Source: RGIG4079 sp045637505 (lineage in GTDB: Bacteria; Bacteroidota; Bacteroidia; Bacteroidales; Muribaculaceae). Taken from it: a DNA stretch of 64,000 nt. The position numbers and the translations under genes are program-made. How positions within the stretch are numbered: position 1 is the stretch's first letter; every line of letters begins with the position of its first letter. The DNA lies in NCBI GenBank assembly GCA_045637505.1, contig JAZTZO010000051.1, positions 124,001-188,000 of the forward strand. Reading direction: 5' to 3'. This document shows positions 7,529 through 16,409 of the stretch, one piece after another. A model generated the notes under the pieces. It worked only from the letters and a program-made list of their open reading frames with translations. It had not been told where the DNA came from and made no database searches.

Positions 7529-8293
7529 TTATTCAAATCGGGTTTTAAATTCCTCGATTACATCCATTGCCGATTGGTCGGGGCGAGCTGGAACTATTGA
7601 TGCATAGCCACGGTCGAGCCAATAATAGTCGGTATCTTCTGCTTCAGGTTCGGCATTTTTAAAATTACCAGTCAGCAGATAAAAAGGTTTCCCTTGAGGA
7701 TCCACATAGTTGGCATACTCTTCGGTCCAATAACCTCGAGCAGCGCGCACCACCTTTGCACCTTTAATTTCACCCTTTGGGAAATTAACATTTAGGCATA
7801 TATCGGCAGGAAGTCCTTGCTCAATTACTCGTTGCGTTATTGACTTCAAGAATGGTAATGTATTAGTAAAATCGGCTTCGGGCGAATGGCTCAAATAGGA
7901 ATATCCTATAGATGGAATGCCAAGCATACATGTTTCAAGCACAGCACCCATTGTTCCCGAATAGATAATGTTATTTCCGGCGTTACTACCATGATTAATA
8001 CCCGAGAGCAATAGATCGGGGCGTCGTGGCACGATTGTATGCAATGCAAGTTTCACACAATCGACTGGCGTTCCATTTACCGAATAAACTTTAATGCCAC
8101 CACGCTCGGGATATTCGGTTATCCTCAATGGTGTTTTCATTGACATTGCCGATGATTGTCCCGATTGCGCTGCATCGGGTGCTACGATATACACCTCGCC
8201 CATTTCTTTCACTGCTTCAGCGAGATAAAACACTCCACGAGCGTTTATTCCATCGTCGTTTGTTATTAATATCAGTGGTTTATTTTGTTCCAT
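7529..8293 (-). CDS. surE: 5'/3'-nucleotidase SurE
   Basis: SurE is a metal-dependent phosphatase that hydrolyses nucleoside 5'- and 3'-monophosphates and short polyphosphates. The metal site D13-D14 is in LILITNDDGINA. The second signature APDAAQSGQSSAMS and the third LLSGINHGSNAGNNIIYSGT, with its metal-binding Asn, are intact. The length of 254 is normal. It lies 21 nt downstream of the GYF_2-SUMF1 gene on the same strand, so it probably depends on the promoter at 9459-9452. The lpxB gene that often accompanies surE in Bacteroidota is not next to it here. Confidence 0.95.
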   Translation of the reverse strand: MEQNKPLILITNDDGINARGVFYLAEAVKEMGEVYIVAPDAAQSGQSSAMSMKTPLRITEYPERGGIKVYSVNGTPVDCVKLALHTIVPRRPDLLLSGINHGSNAGNNIIYSGTMGAVLETCMLGIPSIGYSYLSHSPEADFTNTLPFLKSITQRVIEQGLPADICLNVNFPKGEIKGAKVVRAARGYWTEEYANYVDPQGKPFYLLTGNFKNAEPEAEDTDYYWLDRGYASIVPARPDQSAMDVIEEFKTRFE

Positions 8294-8314
8294 ATTCTTT
8301 TATTCAATAATATA

Positions 8315-9424
8315 TTATTCCATAACGATGCGAAATCCGCCTCGATTAAATCCTTTATAATAATTGGGTTCGCTCCAACTCCATGTCACTTTGCATTTGC
8401 TTTCATCGTGAAGAATACATCCACCTCTTATCTTTGCGGTTTCGCGGCACCATTCCCACACATTGCCACTCATGTCGTGAAGTCCCAATGAATTAGGTAA
8501 TAATCGCCCTACTGGGTGAACACTTCCGTAGGCATAATTTTCACCATACCATGCCACATCGTTAATGTTTTCACTACCACAATATCGGTAATATTCAGTC
8601 CCAGCACCTTTGGCAGCATACTCCCATTGTGCTTCGGTGGGCAAATTAAATGACAATCCTGTTTTACGCGACAATTCGTTGCAGAAATTTTTAGCCTCAC
8701 TCTGATTTACATAATACATAGGAAGATCAGAACCAACACCCGTCAATCGGTCGCCCGAATGTATCGCTCGTTGCTGACTTATAGAAGTTCCCATTACAGC
8801 CTCCCATTGACTTTGAGTGATTTCATATTTACCTATATAAAAGTCACCAACAGAGCACGCACTTCCTTTAGTACCCATTGCAAATGCTCCAGCAGGCACT
8901 TTTACCATATCGTTAAGCAACTCGGTGATAACAACTTTTTGAGATTCACTCACATCGGTAGACCATATAGGGTTTTCTATCGTAGCCAAGCCGTCGTGCG
9001 ATTGATTATCGGATTCACTTTTGAATATATCCAATACATTGGGGAACATAAATATCGCCACGATAATTGCAACTACTACAATTGCAACAATGGCAATAAT
9101 TAAAACTGATGATGATGCCTTTTTCTCGTTATCATATTGAGGCGGCACTGCATTGTATTGTTTACGAGGTGGCTCGTGTTGATACACGGGAGGTACTGCT
9201 CCCATTTGAGGTTTTGACTCTTCAACATAAGGAGGAGGTGGCACCATAGGAGGTTCATTTAGCTGCGTAATCAATGCGTGCAATTCAGCAACTTCCATAG
9301 CCTTTACCCAATTAGGTAACCCTTTATGCCACACCATAGTGTTAGGAGTTAAACCCATTATTTTTAATTGGTCTATTGTGAAAGGGCCTTTGCGTTCCTT
9401 ATTTAAAACTACATAATATTCCAT
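8315..9424 (-). CDS. GYF_2-transmembrane-SUMF1 (formylglycine-generating-enzyme-like) protein, copy A
   Basis: The 369-residue predicted inner-membrane protein has three parts. Residues 1-54 are GYF_2 (NKERKGPFTIDQLKIMG, then VWHKGLPNW). A Pro/Gln-rich linker and a strong single membrane helix rich in Ile/Val (about residues 104-128) follow. The C-terminal SUMF1/FGE-sulfatase domain (about 170-369) is shown by VPAGAFAMG, IGKYEITQSQWEAVMG, NLPTEAQWEYAAKG, GLHDMSGNVWEWC and the terminal RGGFRI. True formylglycine-generating enzymes use a specific cysteine pair near the C-terminus, which I cannot confirm here, and no sulfatase is nearby. A role as a signalling or protein-interaction module is as likely as catalysis. 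It is paralogous to the gene at 18573. Confidence 0.82.
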   Translation of the reverse strand: MEYYVVLNKERKGPFTIDQLKIMGLTPNTMVWHKGLPNWVKAMEVAELHALITQLNEPPMVPPPPYVEESKPQMGAVPPVYQHEPPRKQYNAVPPQYDNEKKASSSVLIIAIVAIVVVAIIVAIFMFPNVLDIFKSESDNQSHDGLATIENPIWSTDVSESQKVVITELLNDMVKVPAGAFAMGTKGSACSVGDFYIGKYEITQSQWEAVMGTSISQQRAIHSGDRLTGVGSDLPMYYVNQSEAKNFCNELSRKTGLSFNLPTEAQWEYAAKGAGTEYYRYCGSENINDVAWYGENYAYGSVHPVGRLLPNSLGLHDMSGNVWEWCRETAKIRGGCILHDESKCKVTWSWSEPNYYKGFNRGGFRIVME

Positions 9425-9451
9425 AAGTAAATATTTTATATTTTATATTTA

Positions 9452-9459
9452 CAAAGTTA
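9452..9459 (-). promoter_or_regulatory. -7 box for the SUMF1-surE unit
   Basis: The minus strand reads TAACTTTG at 9459-9452, a perfect TAnnTTTG match 27 nt upstream of the ATG at 9424. Confidence 0.45.
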
Positions 9460-9562
9460 GGTAATTTCTTTCTAAAAGTGGGTTACTTTTTTATGATTTA
9501 TTTATAATAGTAGCTTTTTGAAATTGTTTTTTTATTGTAGCATTTTGTTTTTAATCATCGGC

Positions 9563-9595
9563 TTGCTTCTATTAACTAAAAAATCATTATCTTCG
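9563..9595 (+). promoter_or_regulatory. Promoter for the OPT transporter
   Basis: TTG at 9563-9565, 22 nt, then TATCTTCG at 9588-9595 (7 of 8 to TAnnTTTG) lies 38 nt before the ATG at 9634. Confidence 0.4.
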
Positions 9596-9633
9596 CATAT
9601 TAAAATAAGAAAATTAATAATAACTATATCATT

Positions 9634-11619
9634 ATGCAAAAAGAGAAAGATTATGTGGCCAACCACGATGTTGACCCTACTGAACTTCCCGAAAACGCAT
9701 TTCGTGAACTGAAAGATGGGGAAGAGTATCGCCCGGTGATGCATCCCGAGCGTAATTATGCCGAAGCTACACCCTATTCTGTTACTATGGGCTTGCTTCT
9801 TGCCGTAATATTTAGTGCTGCAGCAGCCTACTTGGGATTAAAAGTGGGACAAGTATTTGAAGCAGCAATCCCCATTGCTATCATTGCGGTGGGATTATCG
9901 GGAGCTTTAAAGAAAAAAGATGCTCTTGGTCAAAATGTGATTATCCAATCAATCGGAGCTTGCTCGGGTGTTATCGTTGCCGGCGCAATTTTCACGCTCC
10001 CTGCACTTTACATTCTCCAAGCTAAATATCCCGACCTTTCGGTGAACTTTATGCAAATCTTCTTGAGTTCATTATTAGGAGGTATTCTTGGAATATTATT
10101 CTTCATTCCATTCCGTAAATATTTTGTAAAAGATATGCACGGTAAATATCCGTTCCCCGAAGCTACAGCTACTACTCAAGTGCTTATTAGCGCCGAAGGT
10201 GGCGACAAGAAGTCAAACAATGGTGGTCAAGCTAAAACTCTTATCATTGCATCGCTCATTGGTGGTATTTATGACTACATTGTAGCAACATTTGGATGGT
10301 GGGCCGAAACAGTTACTACTACAGCAGCCTCATGGGGTGCAACAATCGCCGAAAAAACTAAAGTGGTATTTAGTTGTAACACAGGAGCAGCATTACTCGG
10401 TCTTGGTTACATCGTTGGTCTTAAATATGCGTTTGTTATCTTTGCTGGTTCACTATTTGTGTGGTGGATTATCATTCCATTGCTCGGCTCTTATGGTTCA
10501 CCCGAAATTGCAGCAATGGATGCTCAATCAATTTTCAGCGACCACGCTCGTTTGATTGGCATCGGTGGTATTGCAATGGCTGGCATCATAGGCATCGTAA
10601 AATCATGGCCCATCATTATGCAAGCAGTGGGTCTTGCTGGTCGCGAATTCAAAGGCTCGGCAGCTAAAGCAAAAACAGTGCGTTGGCAAACAGATCTTTC
10701 AATGAAATCAGTAGTATTCTATATTGCATTGGCGCTTGTTGTAGTGTTTGTGTTCTTCTGGCTTGGTGTTATCGGCACCTTGTGGCAAGCGCTTGTTGCA
10801 TGGTTGGTGGTAACAGTTATCGCATTCCTATTCACCACTGTTGCCGCTAATGCTATCGCAATCGTTGGTTCTAACCCAGTATCGGGTATGACATTGATGA
10901 CACTCATCATTGCATCGGCAATATTTGTGGGTATTGGTCTCAATGGCACATCAGGTATCGTAGCATCAATGGTAATTGGTGGTGTTGTGTGTACAGCACT
11001 CTCTATGGCTGGTGGCTTTGTTACCGACCTCAAAATTGGCTATTGGTTAGGTTCTACTCCTCGCAAACAAGAAACATGGAAATTCCTCGGCACATTGGTA
11101 TCGGCTGCTACCGTAGGTGGAGTAATCCTCGTGTTGAACAAAGTTTATGGCTTTACTGGTGACGATGCTCTTGTTGCTCCTCAAGCCAATGCTATGGCTA
11201 AAGTAATTGAGCCTCTCATGATGGGTGGCGAAACACCTTGGATTCTTTATTTCGTGGGTGCAATCCTTGCCCTTCTTCTCAACTGGCTCGGTGTGCCTGC
11301 TTTGGCATTCTGTCTCGGTATGTTTATTCCACTCCCATTGAACACTCCTATGCTTGTGGGTGGTGCTATCGCATATTTTGTTGCTAAAAGCACTAAAGAT
11401 GAAGCTCTCAGCAAAGCTCGACATGAACGAGGCACTCTCATTTCATCGGGTCTTATTGCCGGTGGTGCATTGTTTGGTGTATTTGCTGCAATCACTAAAT
11501 TTGCTGGATTTGAATACACATCACCACTATCGGAAGGTGTATCTCAATCACTTGGATTAGTTGCTTACGCATTACTCATTTGTTACCTCATGTGGGATAG
11601 CCGTCGCGCTAAAGCATAA
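9634..11619 (+). CDS. OPT family oligopeptide transporter
   Basis: This 661-residue integral membrane protein has about 15 hydrophobic segments. After a short soluble start (MQKEKDYVANHDVDPTELPE) come the family hallmarks PYSVTMGLLLAVIFSAAAAY with LGLKVGQVFEAAIPIAI, and a later FVKDMHGKYPFPEATATTQV. OPT proteins are proton-coupled importers of small peptides or metal chelates; the substrate here is unknown. The domain extends to the C-terminus with no truncation. The gene runs into the MATE gene, whose TTG start is 6 nt after the stop, so the pair is likely co-transcribed from the promoter at 9563-9595. Confidence 0.92.
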   Translation: MQKEKDYVANHDVDPTELPENAFRELKDGEEYRPVMHPERNYAEATPYSVTMGLLLAVIFSAAAAYLGLKVGQVFEAAIPIAIIAVGLSGALKKKDALGQNVIIQSIGACSGVIVAGAIFTLPALYILQAKYPDLSVNFMQIFLSSLLGGILGILFFIPFRKYFVKDMHGKYPFPEATATTQVLISAEGGDKKSNNGGQAKTLIIASLIGGIYDYIVATFGWWAETVTTTAASWGATIAEKTKVVFSCNTGAALLGLGYIVGLKYAFVIFAGSLFVWWIIIPLLGSYGSPEIAAMDAQSIFSDHARLIGIGGIAMAGIIGIVKSWPIIMQAVGLAGREFKGSAAKAKTVRWQTDLSMKSVVFYIALALVVVFVFFWLGVIGTLWQALVAWLVVTVIAFLFTTVAANAIAIVGSNPVSGMTLMTLIIASAIFVGIGLNGTSGIVASMVIGGVVCTALSMAGGFVTDLKIGYWLGSTPRKQETWKFLGTLVSAATVGGVILVLNKVYGFTGDDALVAPQANAMAKVIEPLMMGGETPWILYFVGAILALLLNWLGVPALAFCLGMFIPLPLNTPMLVGGAIAYFVAKSTKDEALSKARHERGTLISSGLIAGGALFGVFAAITKFAGFEYTSPLSEGVSQSLGLVAYALLICYLMWDSRRAKA

Positions 11620-11625
11620 TAAGAT

Positions 11626-12924
11626 TTGAAAATCAACTCTATTCATAGAGAAATACTTGCGCTGTCCATACCCTCTATAATAGCCAATATCACAACACCT
11701 CTCTTGGGAATTGTTGATGTGGCAATAGTGGGAAATATGGGCAGTGCGGTGTTTATTGCTGCCATTGCTATTGGTAGTACTATCTTCAATATGCTTTACT
11801 GGCCCTTTGCATTCTTGAGAATGGGCTCAAGCGGCATGACAGCACAAGCCTATGGAGCTAACGACAATCGTCAATGCACGCTCGTTCTCTATCGCTCGCT
11901 ATTGGTTGCCCTATCGGTTGGGATTACCATTATTGCTATCCAATACCTCATAGCACGATGTGCATTTTATATGATGGGAATAGGCCCAGAAGCGCTATCG
12001 ATCGCTCACGAATATTTCTCAATATGTATATGGGGAGCACCTGCGATGCTTGGCTCATTTGCCTTGTCGGGGTGGTTTATTGGTATGCAAAACTCGCGTG
12101 CCACGATGTGGACATCAATATTCATCAACATTCTCAACATATCAACAAGCATAGCACTCGTTTATTGGTTTGACTGGGGATTTGCAGGAGTGGCAACAGG
12201 CACACTTGTAGCTCAATGGGGTGGATTTATCCTTGGCTTGCTGATTATAAAATTTAAATACACCCTCTCTCAAGTTTCTTTTTCCGACATTCTAAAGCGC
12301 CAAGAATTAAAACGCTTTTTCTCAATAAATGCCGACATATTTCTACGCACCCTCTGCCTTGTGGCTGTAACTATATGGTTCACACGCGCCGGCGCGCAAC
12401 AGGGGAATATCATTCTTGCCGTGAATACACTCTTGATGCAACTATTCATGCTTTTTTCTTATTTCATGGATGGATTTGCCTTCGCTGGAGAAGCCATTGC
12501 GGGTAAATATATAGGAGCATCACAACCAATAGAATTGCGCAAAAGCATCGTTGCCCTATTTAAATGGGGATTGGCGATGGCGTTATTGTTCACTGCAATA
12601 TATTCAATAGGTGGCGATGATTTTCTATCGTTATTGAGTAGTGATGTGCAGGTTATAAAAGCCTCAAACGACTACTTTTATTGGGCTATATCGATACCAT
12701 TATGTGGGTTTATGGCATTTACTTGGGACGGAATATTTATAGGCGCCACACGCACACGCGCTATGCTGTTGTCAATGGCTACAGCGATGGTGTGTTTCTT
12801 CGTTATATACTTCACCTTGTTTCCATCTATGGGCAATCATGCATTGTGGTTGGCTTTTATAGGCTACTTAATGATTAGAGGCGTAGTTTTAAACATTATC
12901 TACCACCGCAAGCCATTATTATAG
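11626..12924 (+). CDS. MATE family efflux transporter (DinF-like), TTG start
   Basis: The 432-residue cation-coupled exporter has 12 predicted membrane helices arranged as two six-helix halves. The opening EILALSIPSIIANITTPLLG, then IVDVAIVG, is typical of the DinF branch of MATE proteins, which export drugs or oxidised metabolites. The reading frame begins with TTG at 11626, and no ATG lies nearer than about residue 38, inside the first helix region. TTG is therefore the likely start because it restores the family N-terminus. It starts 6 nt after the OPT stop, which suggests translational coupling. The substrate is unknown. Confidence 0.88.
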   Translation: MKINSIHREILALSIPSIIANITTPLLGIVDVAIVGNMGSAVFIAAIAIGSTIFNMLYWPFAFLRMGSSGMTAQAYGANDNRQCTLVLYRSLLVALSVGITIIAIQYLIARCAFYMMGIGPEALSIAHEYFSICIWGAPAMLGSFALSGWFIGMQNSRATMWTSIFINILNISTSIALVYWFDWGFAGVATGTLVAQWGGFILGLLIIKFKYTLSQVSFSDILKRQELKRFFSINADIFLRTLCLVAVTIWFTRAGAQQGNIILAVNTLLMQLFMLFSYFMDGFAFAGEAIAGKYIGASQPIELRKSIVALFKWGLAMALLFTAIYSIGGDDFLSLLSSDVQVIKASNDYFYWAISIPLCGFMAFTWDGIFIGATRTRAMLLSMATAMVCFFVIYFTLFPSMGNHALWLAFIGYLMIRGVVLNIIYHRKPLL

Positions 12925-12955
12925 TTCCATTCGTGTCGTGTAAAATATCAAATTT

Positions 12956-15427
12956 TTACTCTCTATAATATACCCTCTTCACGCGTTGCGATACCGAGGT
13001 GAGGATTTCGTAGGGGATTGTGTCTAACCTTTCGGCGAGTTCCATCACGGTGATATTCTCACCAAAAATCTCAACGGCATCACCCACATTACAAAGCACA
13101 TCGGTTACATCAATCATGCAGATATCCATACATATATTTCCCACCGTTGGGCAACGATGTCCGTTTACAAGCACAAAAGAGTTACCATTTCCCAAGTGGC
13201 GGTCAATGCCATCGGCATAACCAATGGGGATTGTAGCGATGCGCGAATCGCGTGAGAGCACACCTTTTCGCGAATAGCCCACAGTTGTGCCTGCGCTCCA
13301 CTCTTTTATCGAGATTATAACACTACGCAATGATGACACTGGTCGCAAATCATCTTGCGAAGCATCGTCCATTGTGGGTATACCATATAGACATATTCCC
13401 AAACGCACCAAGTCGCATTGATGTTGAGGGAAGCGTGTTATACCGGTTGAGTTTAGGATGTGACGCATTATAGGTTCGTCAAGGCCACTCTGCAACACCT
13501 CACAACAACGATAGAAGTATTCAAATTGGCTATTAGTATAGTCATCCATATCGGGACAATCGGCTGTTGCCAAGTGAGAGAATACCGAACGGGGTTGGAT
13601 TACATTTTGACCTTTCAATATCTCAACCAATCGGGGCATATCTTCTTCAAGGAATCCCAATCGGTGCATACCGGTATCAAGTTTTATATGTACAGGATAG
13701 TTAGTTATACCAAATTTTGTGGCTTCTCTTATGATTTCATCGAGAATGTCAAAGCTATATATTTCGGGCTCTAAACGATAGGTAAACAATGTTTTATAGT
13801 TGCCCACTTTAGGATTAAGTACCATGATGGGCATAGTGATACCTGCCTTGCGCAAATCAACACCTTCATCGAGCACTGCCACTGCAAGGTAGGCAGCTCC
13901 TTGACTTTGCAATGTTTTGGCCAATTCAAATGAGCCTGCACCATAACCCGAGGCTTTTACCATACACACAATCCCTGTTTCGGGTTTTACTAATGAGCGA
14001 TAGAAGTTATAGTTATGAACTACTGCATCAAGGTTTACCTCAAGGACTGTTTCATGTTGTTTTGCCTCAAGGACATCGCTCAATGACTCGAAATGGAAAT
14101 GCGATGCACCCTTTATCAATATTAATTCATTTTGAAAATCGCTTGTTATCGTTGATGACAAGAACGCACTGGTTGAAGGATAAAATGAAGCATTTTCGCC
14201 AAATAGGTTTTTATAGCACGAAATTTCCTCGCCTATACCTATTATTCTATTCACTCCTTTTTGGTGCAACAGGCGTGCTATTGATTTATATAGTGTTTCT
14301 CCACTTTTAGTTTCATGCATCACATCGCTCAATATCACTGTCATAGTGTGAGAATCGGTGGCTCGGCGACTCATAAAGTCGAGTGCTGGTGCTAATGAAT
14401 GGAAGTCGGATGTATATGCATCATATACCAATAGACAATTATTCACCCCTTCAATTACATTCAATCGAGTGCCCACCGTTGTCAATGACGACATGCGTGA
14501 TGCAATTACATCAAACGGACGGCAGAGATACAACATTACTGCCAAACAGTGAATAGCGTTCTCTATATCATAATCACCCACAAACGGAATATCAATTACT
14601 CCATCATACATCAAGTAGGAGTATTTTATAGTTGTGGTATGTTTAGATTTCTTTATTGATGATATAAACAATGGCGAATCGGGATTTCTACGCGACCATG
14701 CTATCTCTTTTACTGTTAGGCCAGCATTTGCCACCACATCGCTAATCAACTCATCATCGCCATTATACACAATGCAGTCGCAATCACGACACAACATCAC
14801 TTTTTCTTCACATTTCAATCGTTGTGAAGCAAACCCCTCGTCGTGTTCATCACCAATATTGGTAATAATTGACAACTTGGGACGAATCATTGACTGTAAC
14901 GATACCATTTCGTTAGGTTGAGATATACCAGCCTCAAAGATTGCGAGTTGGGTGTTCTCATTCATTTCCCATATCGACAATGGCACACCTATTTGCGAGT
15001 TATAGCTTCGTGGGCTACGCACCATGCTATAATCGGCACAAAGTAGTTGATATAACCACTCTTTGACAATAGTTTTGCCTCGGCTACCAGTAATACCTAT
15101 GACGGGAGCAGTAAAACGACCACGATGATAAGAGGCTATCGTCTGGAGAGCCTTCTTTACATCGGGAACAATCAAGAAATTACTATCTTCAACATTTTGC
15201 ATAGTGGCTGGAATGTGATCAACCACAAAATTGCGCACTCCACACTCATGCAAATCATGTAGATATCTATGCCCGTCATTATTGCGCGTACGCAAAGCAA
15301 AAAATAGACTATCTTCGGGATAGGTCAGCGAACGGCTATCGGTCAATAAGATACTTATATTATAAGCCGGAATTTGGGGTTCGGGCAAATGCAAAATTTG
15401 TGCTATTGTTGAGATTGAATATGTCAT
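12956..15427 (-). CDS. murF-alr: Bifunctional UDP-MurNAc-tripeptide:D-Ala-D-Ala ligase / alanine racemase
   Basis: This 823-residue fusion combines two consecutive needs of peptidoglycan precursor synthesis. Residues 1 to about 450 are MurF, which adds D-Ala-D-Ala to the UDP-MurNAc-tripeptide. It has a P-loop at 111-121 (GITGSRGKTIV), SYNSQIGVPLS at 141-151 and NIGDEHDEGF. Residues about 458-823 are a PLP-dependent alanine racemase. The Schiff-base lysine is K491 in CMVKASGYGAG, the second catalytic tyrosine is in TTVGYSRKG, and IPIGYADGIDR is conserved. The fusion is a known Bacteroidota arrangement. The start codon overlaps the last base of the upstream GSCFA gene stop, implying coupled translation. 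No obvious terminator follows. Confidence 0.95.
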   Translation of the reverse strand: MTYSISTIAQILHLPEPQIPAYNISILLTDSRSLTYPEDSLFFALRTRNNDGHRYLHDLHECGVRNFVVDHIPATMQNVEDSNFLIVPDVKKALQTIASYHRGRFTAPVIGITGSRGKTIVKEWLYQLLCADYSMVRSPRSYNSQIGVPLSIWEMNENTQLAIFEAGISQPNEMVSLQSMIRPKLSIITNIGDEHDEGFASQRLKCEEKVMLCRDCDCIVYNGDDELISDVVANAGLTVKEIAWSRRNPDSPLFISSIKKSKHTTTIKYSYLMYDGVIDIPFVGDYDIENAIHCLAVMLYLCRPFDVIASRMSSLTTVGTRLNVIEGVNNCLLVYDAYTSDFHSLAPALDFMSRRATDSHTMTVILSDVMHETKSGETLYKSIARLLHQKGVNRIIGIGEEISCYKNLFGENASFYPSTSAFLSSTITSDFQNELILIKGASHFHFESLSDVLEAKQHETVLEVNLDAVVHNYNFYRSLVKPETGIVCMVKASGYGAGSFELAKTLQSQGAAYLAVAVLDEGVDLRKAGITMPIMVLNPKVGNYKTLFTYRLEPEIYSFDILDEIIREATKFGITNYPVHIKLDTGMHRLGFLEEDMPRLVEILKGQNVIQPRSVFSHLATADCPDMDDYTNSQFEYFYRCCEVLQSGLDEPIMRHILNSTGITRFPQHQCDLVRLGICLYGIPTMDDASQDDLRPVSSLRSVIISIKEWSAGTTVGYSRKGVLSRDSRIATIPIGYADGIDRHLGNGNSFVLVNGHRCPTVGNICMDICMIDVTDVLCNVGDAVEIFGENITVMELAERLDTIPYEILTSVSQRVKRVYYRE

Positions 15428-16407
15428 TACTTCTTGATTTTCTTAATTGCTTGCTCCAAAAATGGATATTGTTGCAACATTTGTGCTTTTAATTGTTGTG
15501 TTGAGGTTTCAAATCGAGCTATAGCCTGCGTATCATCACTCATAGGGCGATGACATAAGCGTTTTGATAAACGACTACACTCGGCAGCCAATTTTATTGT
15601 ATCGTTATCAAAGAATGATTGCGAAAACAATTCATAAATATAATCTACTGCTACCTCCGAGGGGTGTGTCATATCAGAAGCATAGAAACGATAATCGCGC
15701 AAATCATCGTTCATCACCTCATAAGCAGGGAAATAAATAAGTCCCACATTGTGTTGCAGTAATTGCTCAATGGCAATATGCAATATTGACTTACTAACTT
15801 GATTTTCATGCGCTCCGTCACGAAGATGCCTTATAGGGCTCACAGTAAATATTATATTAATATTATTATTTACTTGTCGCACTCTATCAATAACACCATT
15901 CCACTGCATTACGATTTCTTCAATCGACATCAATCGACGAGTAAAGTTATTGGCTGGTAGTTTATGGCAGTTGGCCACAACCTTGCCAGTTTCGTTGAGT
16001 TCATACACCCATGCAGTGCCAAATGTTATTATCAACGTCGCGGCCTCGCTCAATGCCTCATAGGCTTGAGCAATCTTCTCATTAAGATGGAGAAGCATTC
16101 CCTCGGCATCAATACTCGAAAAAGATGAGTGATGACTGAAACTATGCCAACGATTGTCTCCACCGACTTGCATCAAATCGTCGGGAGTAAAATGGCGTCG
16201 ATTTATTATATCATCAATCCCACAAGCAATGCTTGCAGGATTATATAGTGTCCCAAAAGGATTTATTTCAACATTAAAACATGCTTGCTGCAGTTTCTCG
16301 CCTATGTTATCACTAAAGCAAGAACCCAACATCATCACCCTTTTGCGATGATTAATAAGACCTTGATGCTTTAATGGCTCAACTATTGTGCGAAAACCCC
16401 TTGACAT
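15427..16407 (-). CDS. GSCFA domain-containing protein
   Basis: The 326-residue predicted SGNH-like hydrolase carries the name-giving motif in VMMLGSCFSDNIGEKLQ, followed by NPFGTLYNPASI. A later F-G-T-A-W-V-Y and a T-V-S-P-I-R-H block-like segment are typical of GSCFA proteins. The family is Bacteroidota-enriched and distantly related to GDSL/SGNH esterases; the substrate is unproven. There is no signal peptide. It sits between the PorE-like lipoprotein (2-nt gap) and murF-alr (1-nt overlap), so all three probably form one transcript. The tight linkage to cell-wall synthesis suggests a role in envelope modification such as deacylation, but that is inference from context. Confidence 0.88.
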   Translation of the reverse strand: MSRGFRTIVEPLKHQGLINHRKRVMMLGSCFSDNIGEKLQQACFNVEINPFGTLYNPASIACGIDDIINRRHFTPDDLMQVGGDNRWHSFSHHSSFSSIDAEGMLLHLNEKIAQAYEALSEAATLIITFGTAWVYELNETGKVVANCHKLPANNFTRRLMSIEEIVMQWNGVIDRVRQVNNNINIIFTVSPIRHLRDGAHENQVSKSILHIAIEQLLQHNVGLIYFPAYEVMNDDLRDYRFYASDMTHPSEVAVDYIYELFSQSFFDNDTIKLAAECSRLSKRLCHRPMSDDTQAIARFETSTQQLKAQMLQQYPFLEQAIKKIKK

Positions 16408-16409
16408 GA

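Noticed and set aside
12956..15427. MurF-alanine racemase fusion as a novelty
   Set aside because: The fusion is a known arrangement in Bacteroidota and both active sites look intact.
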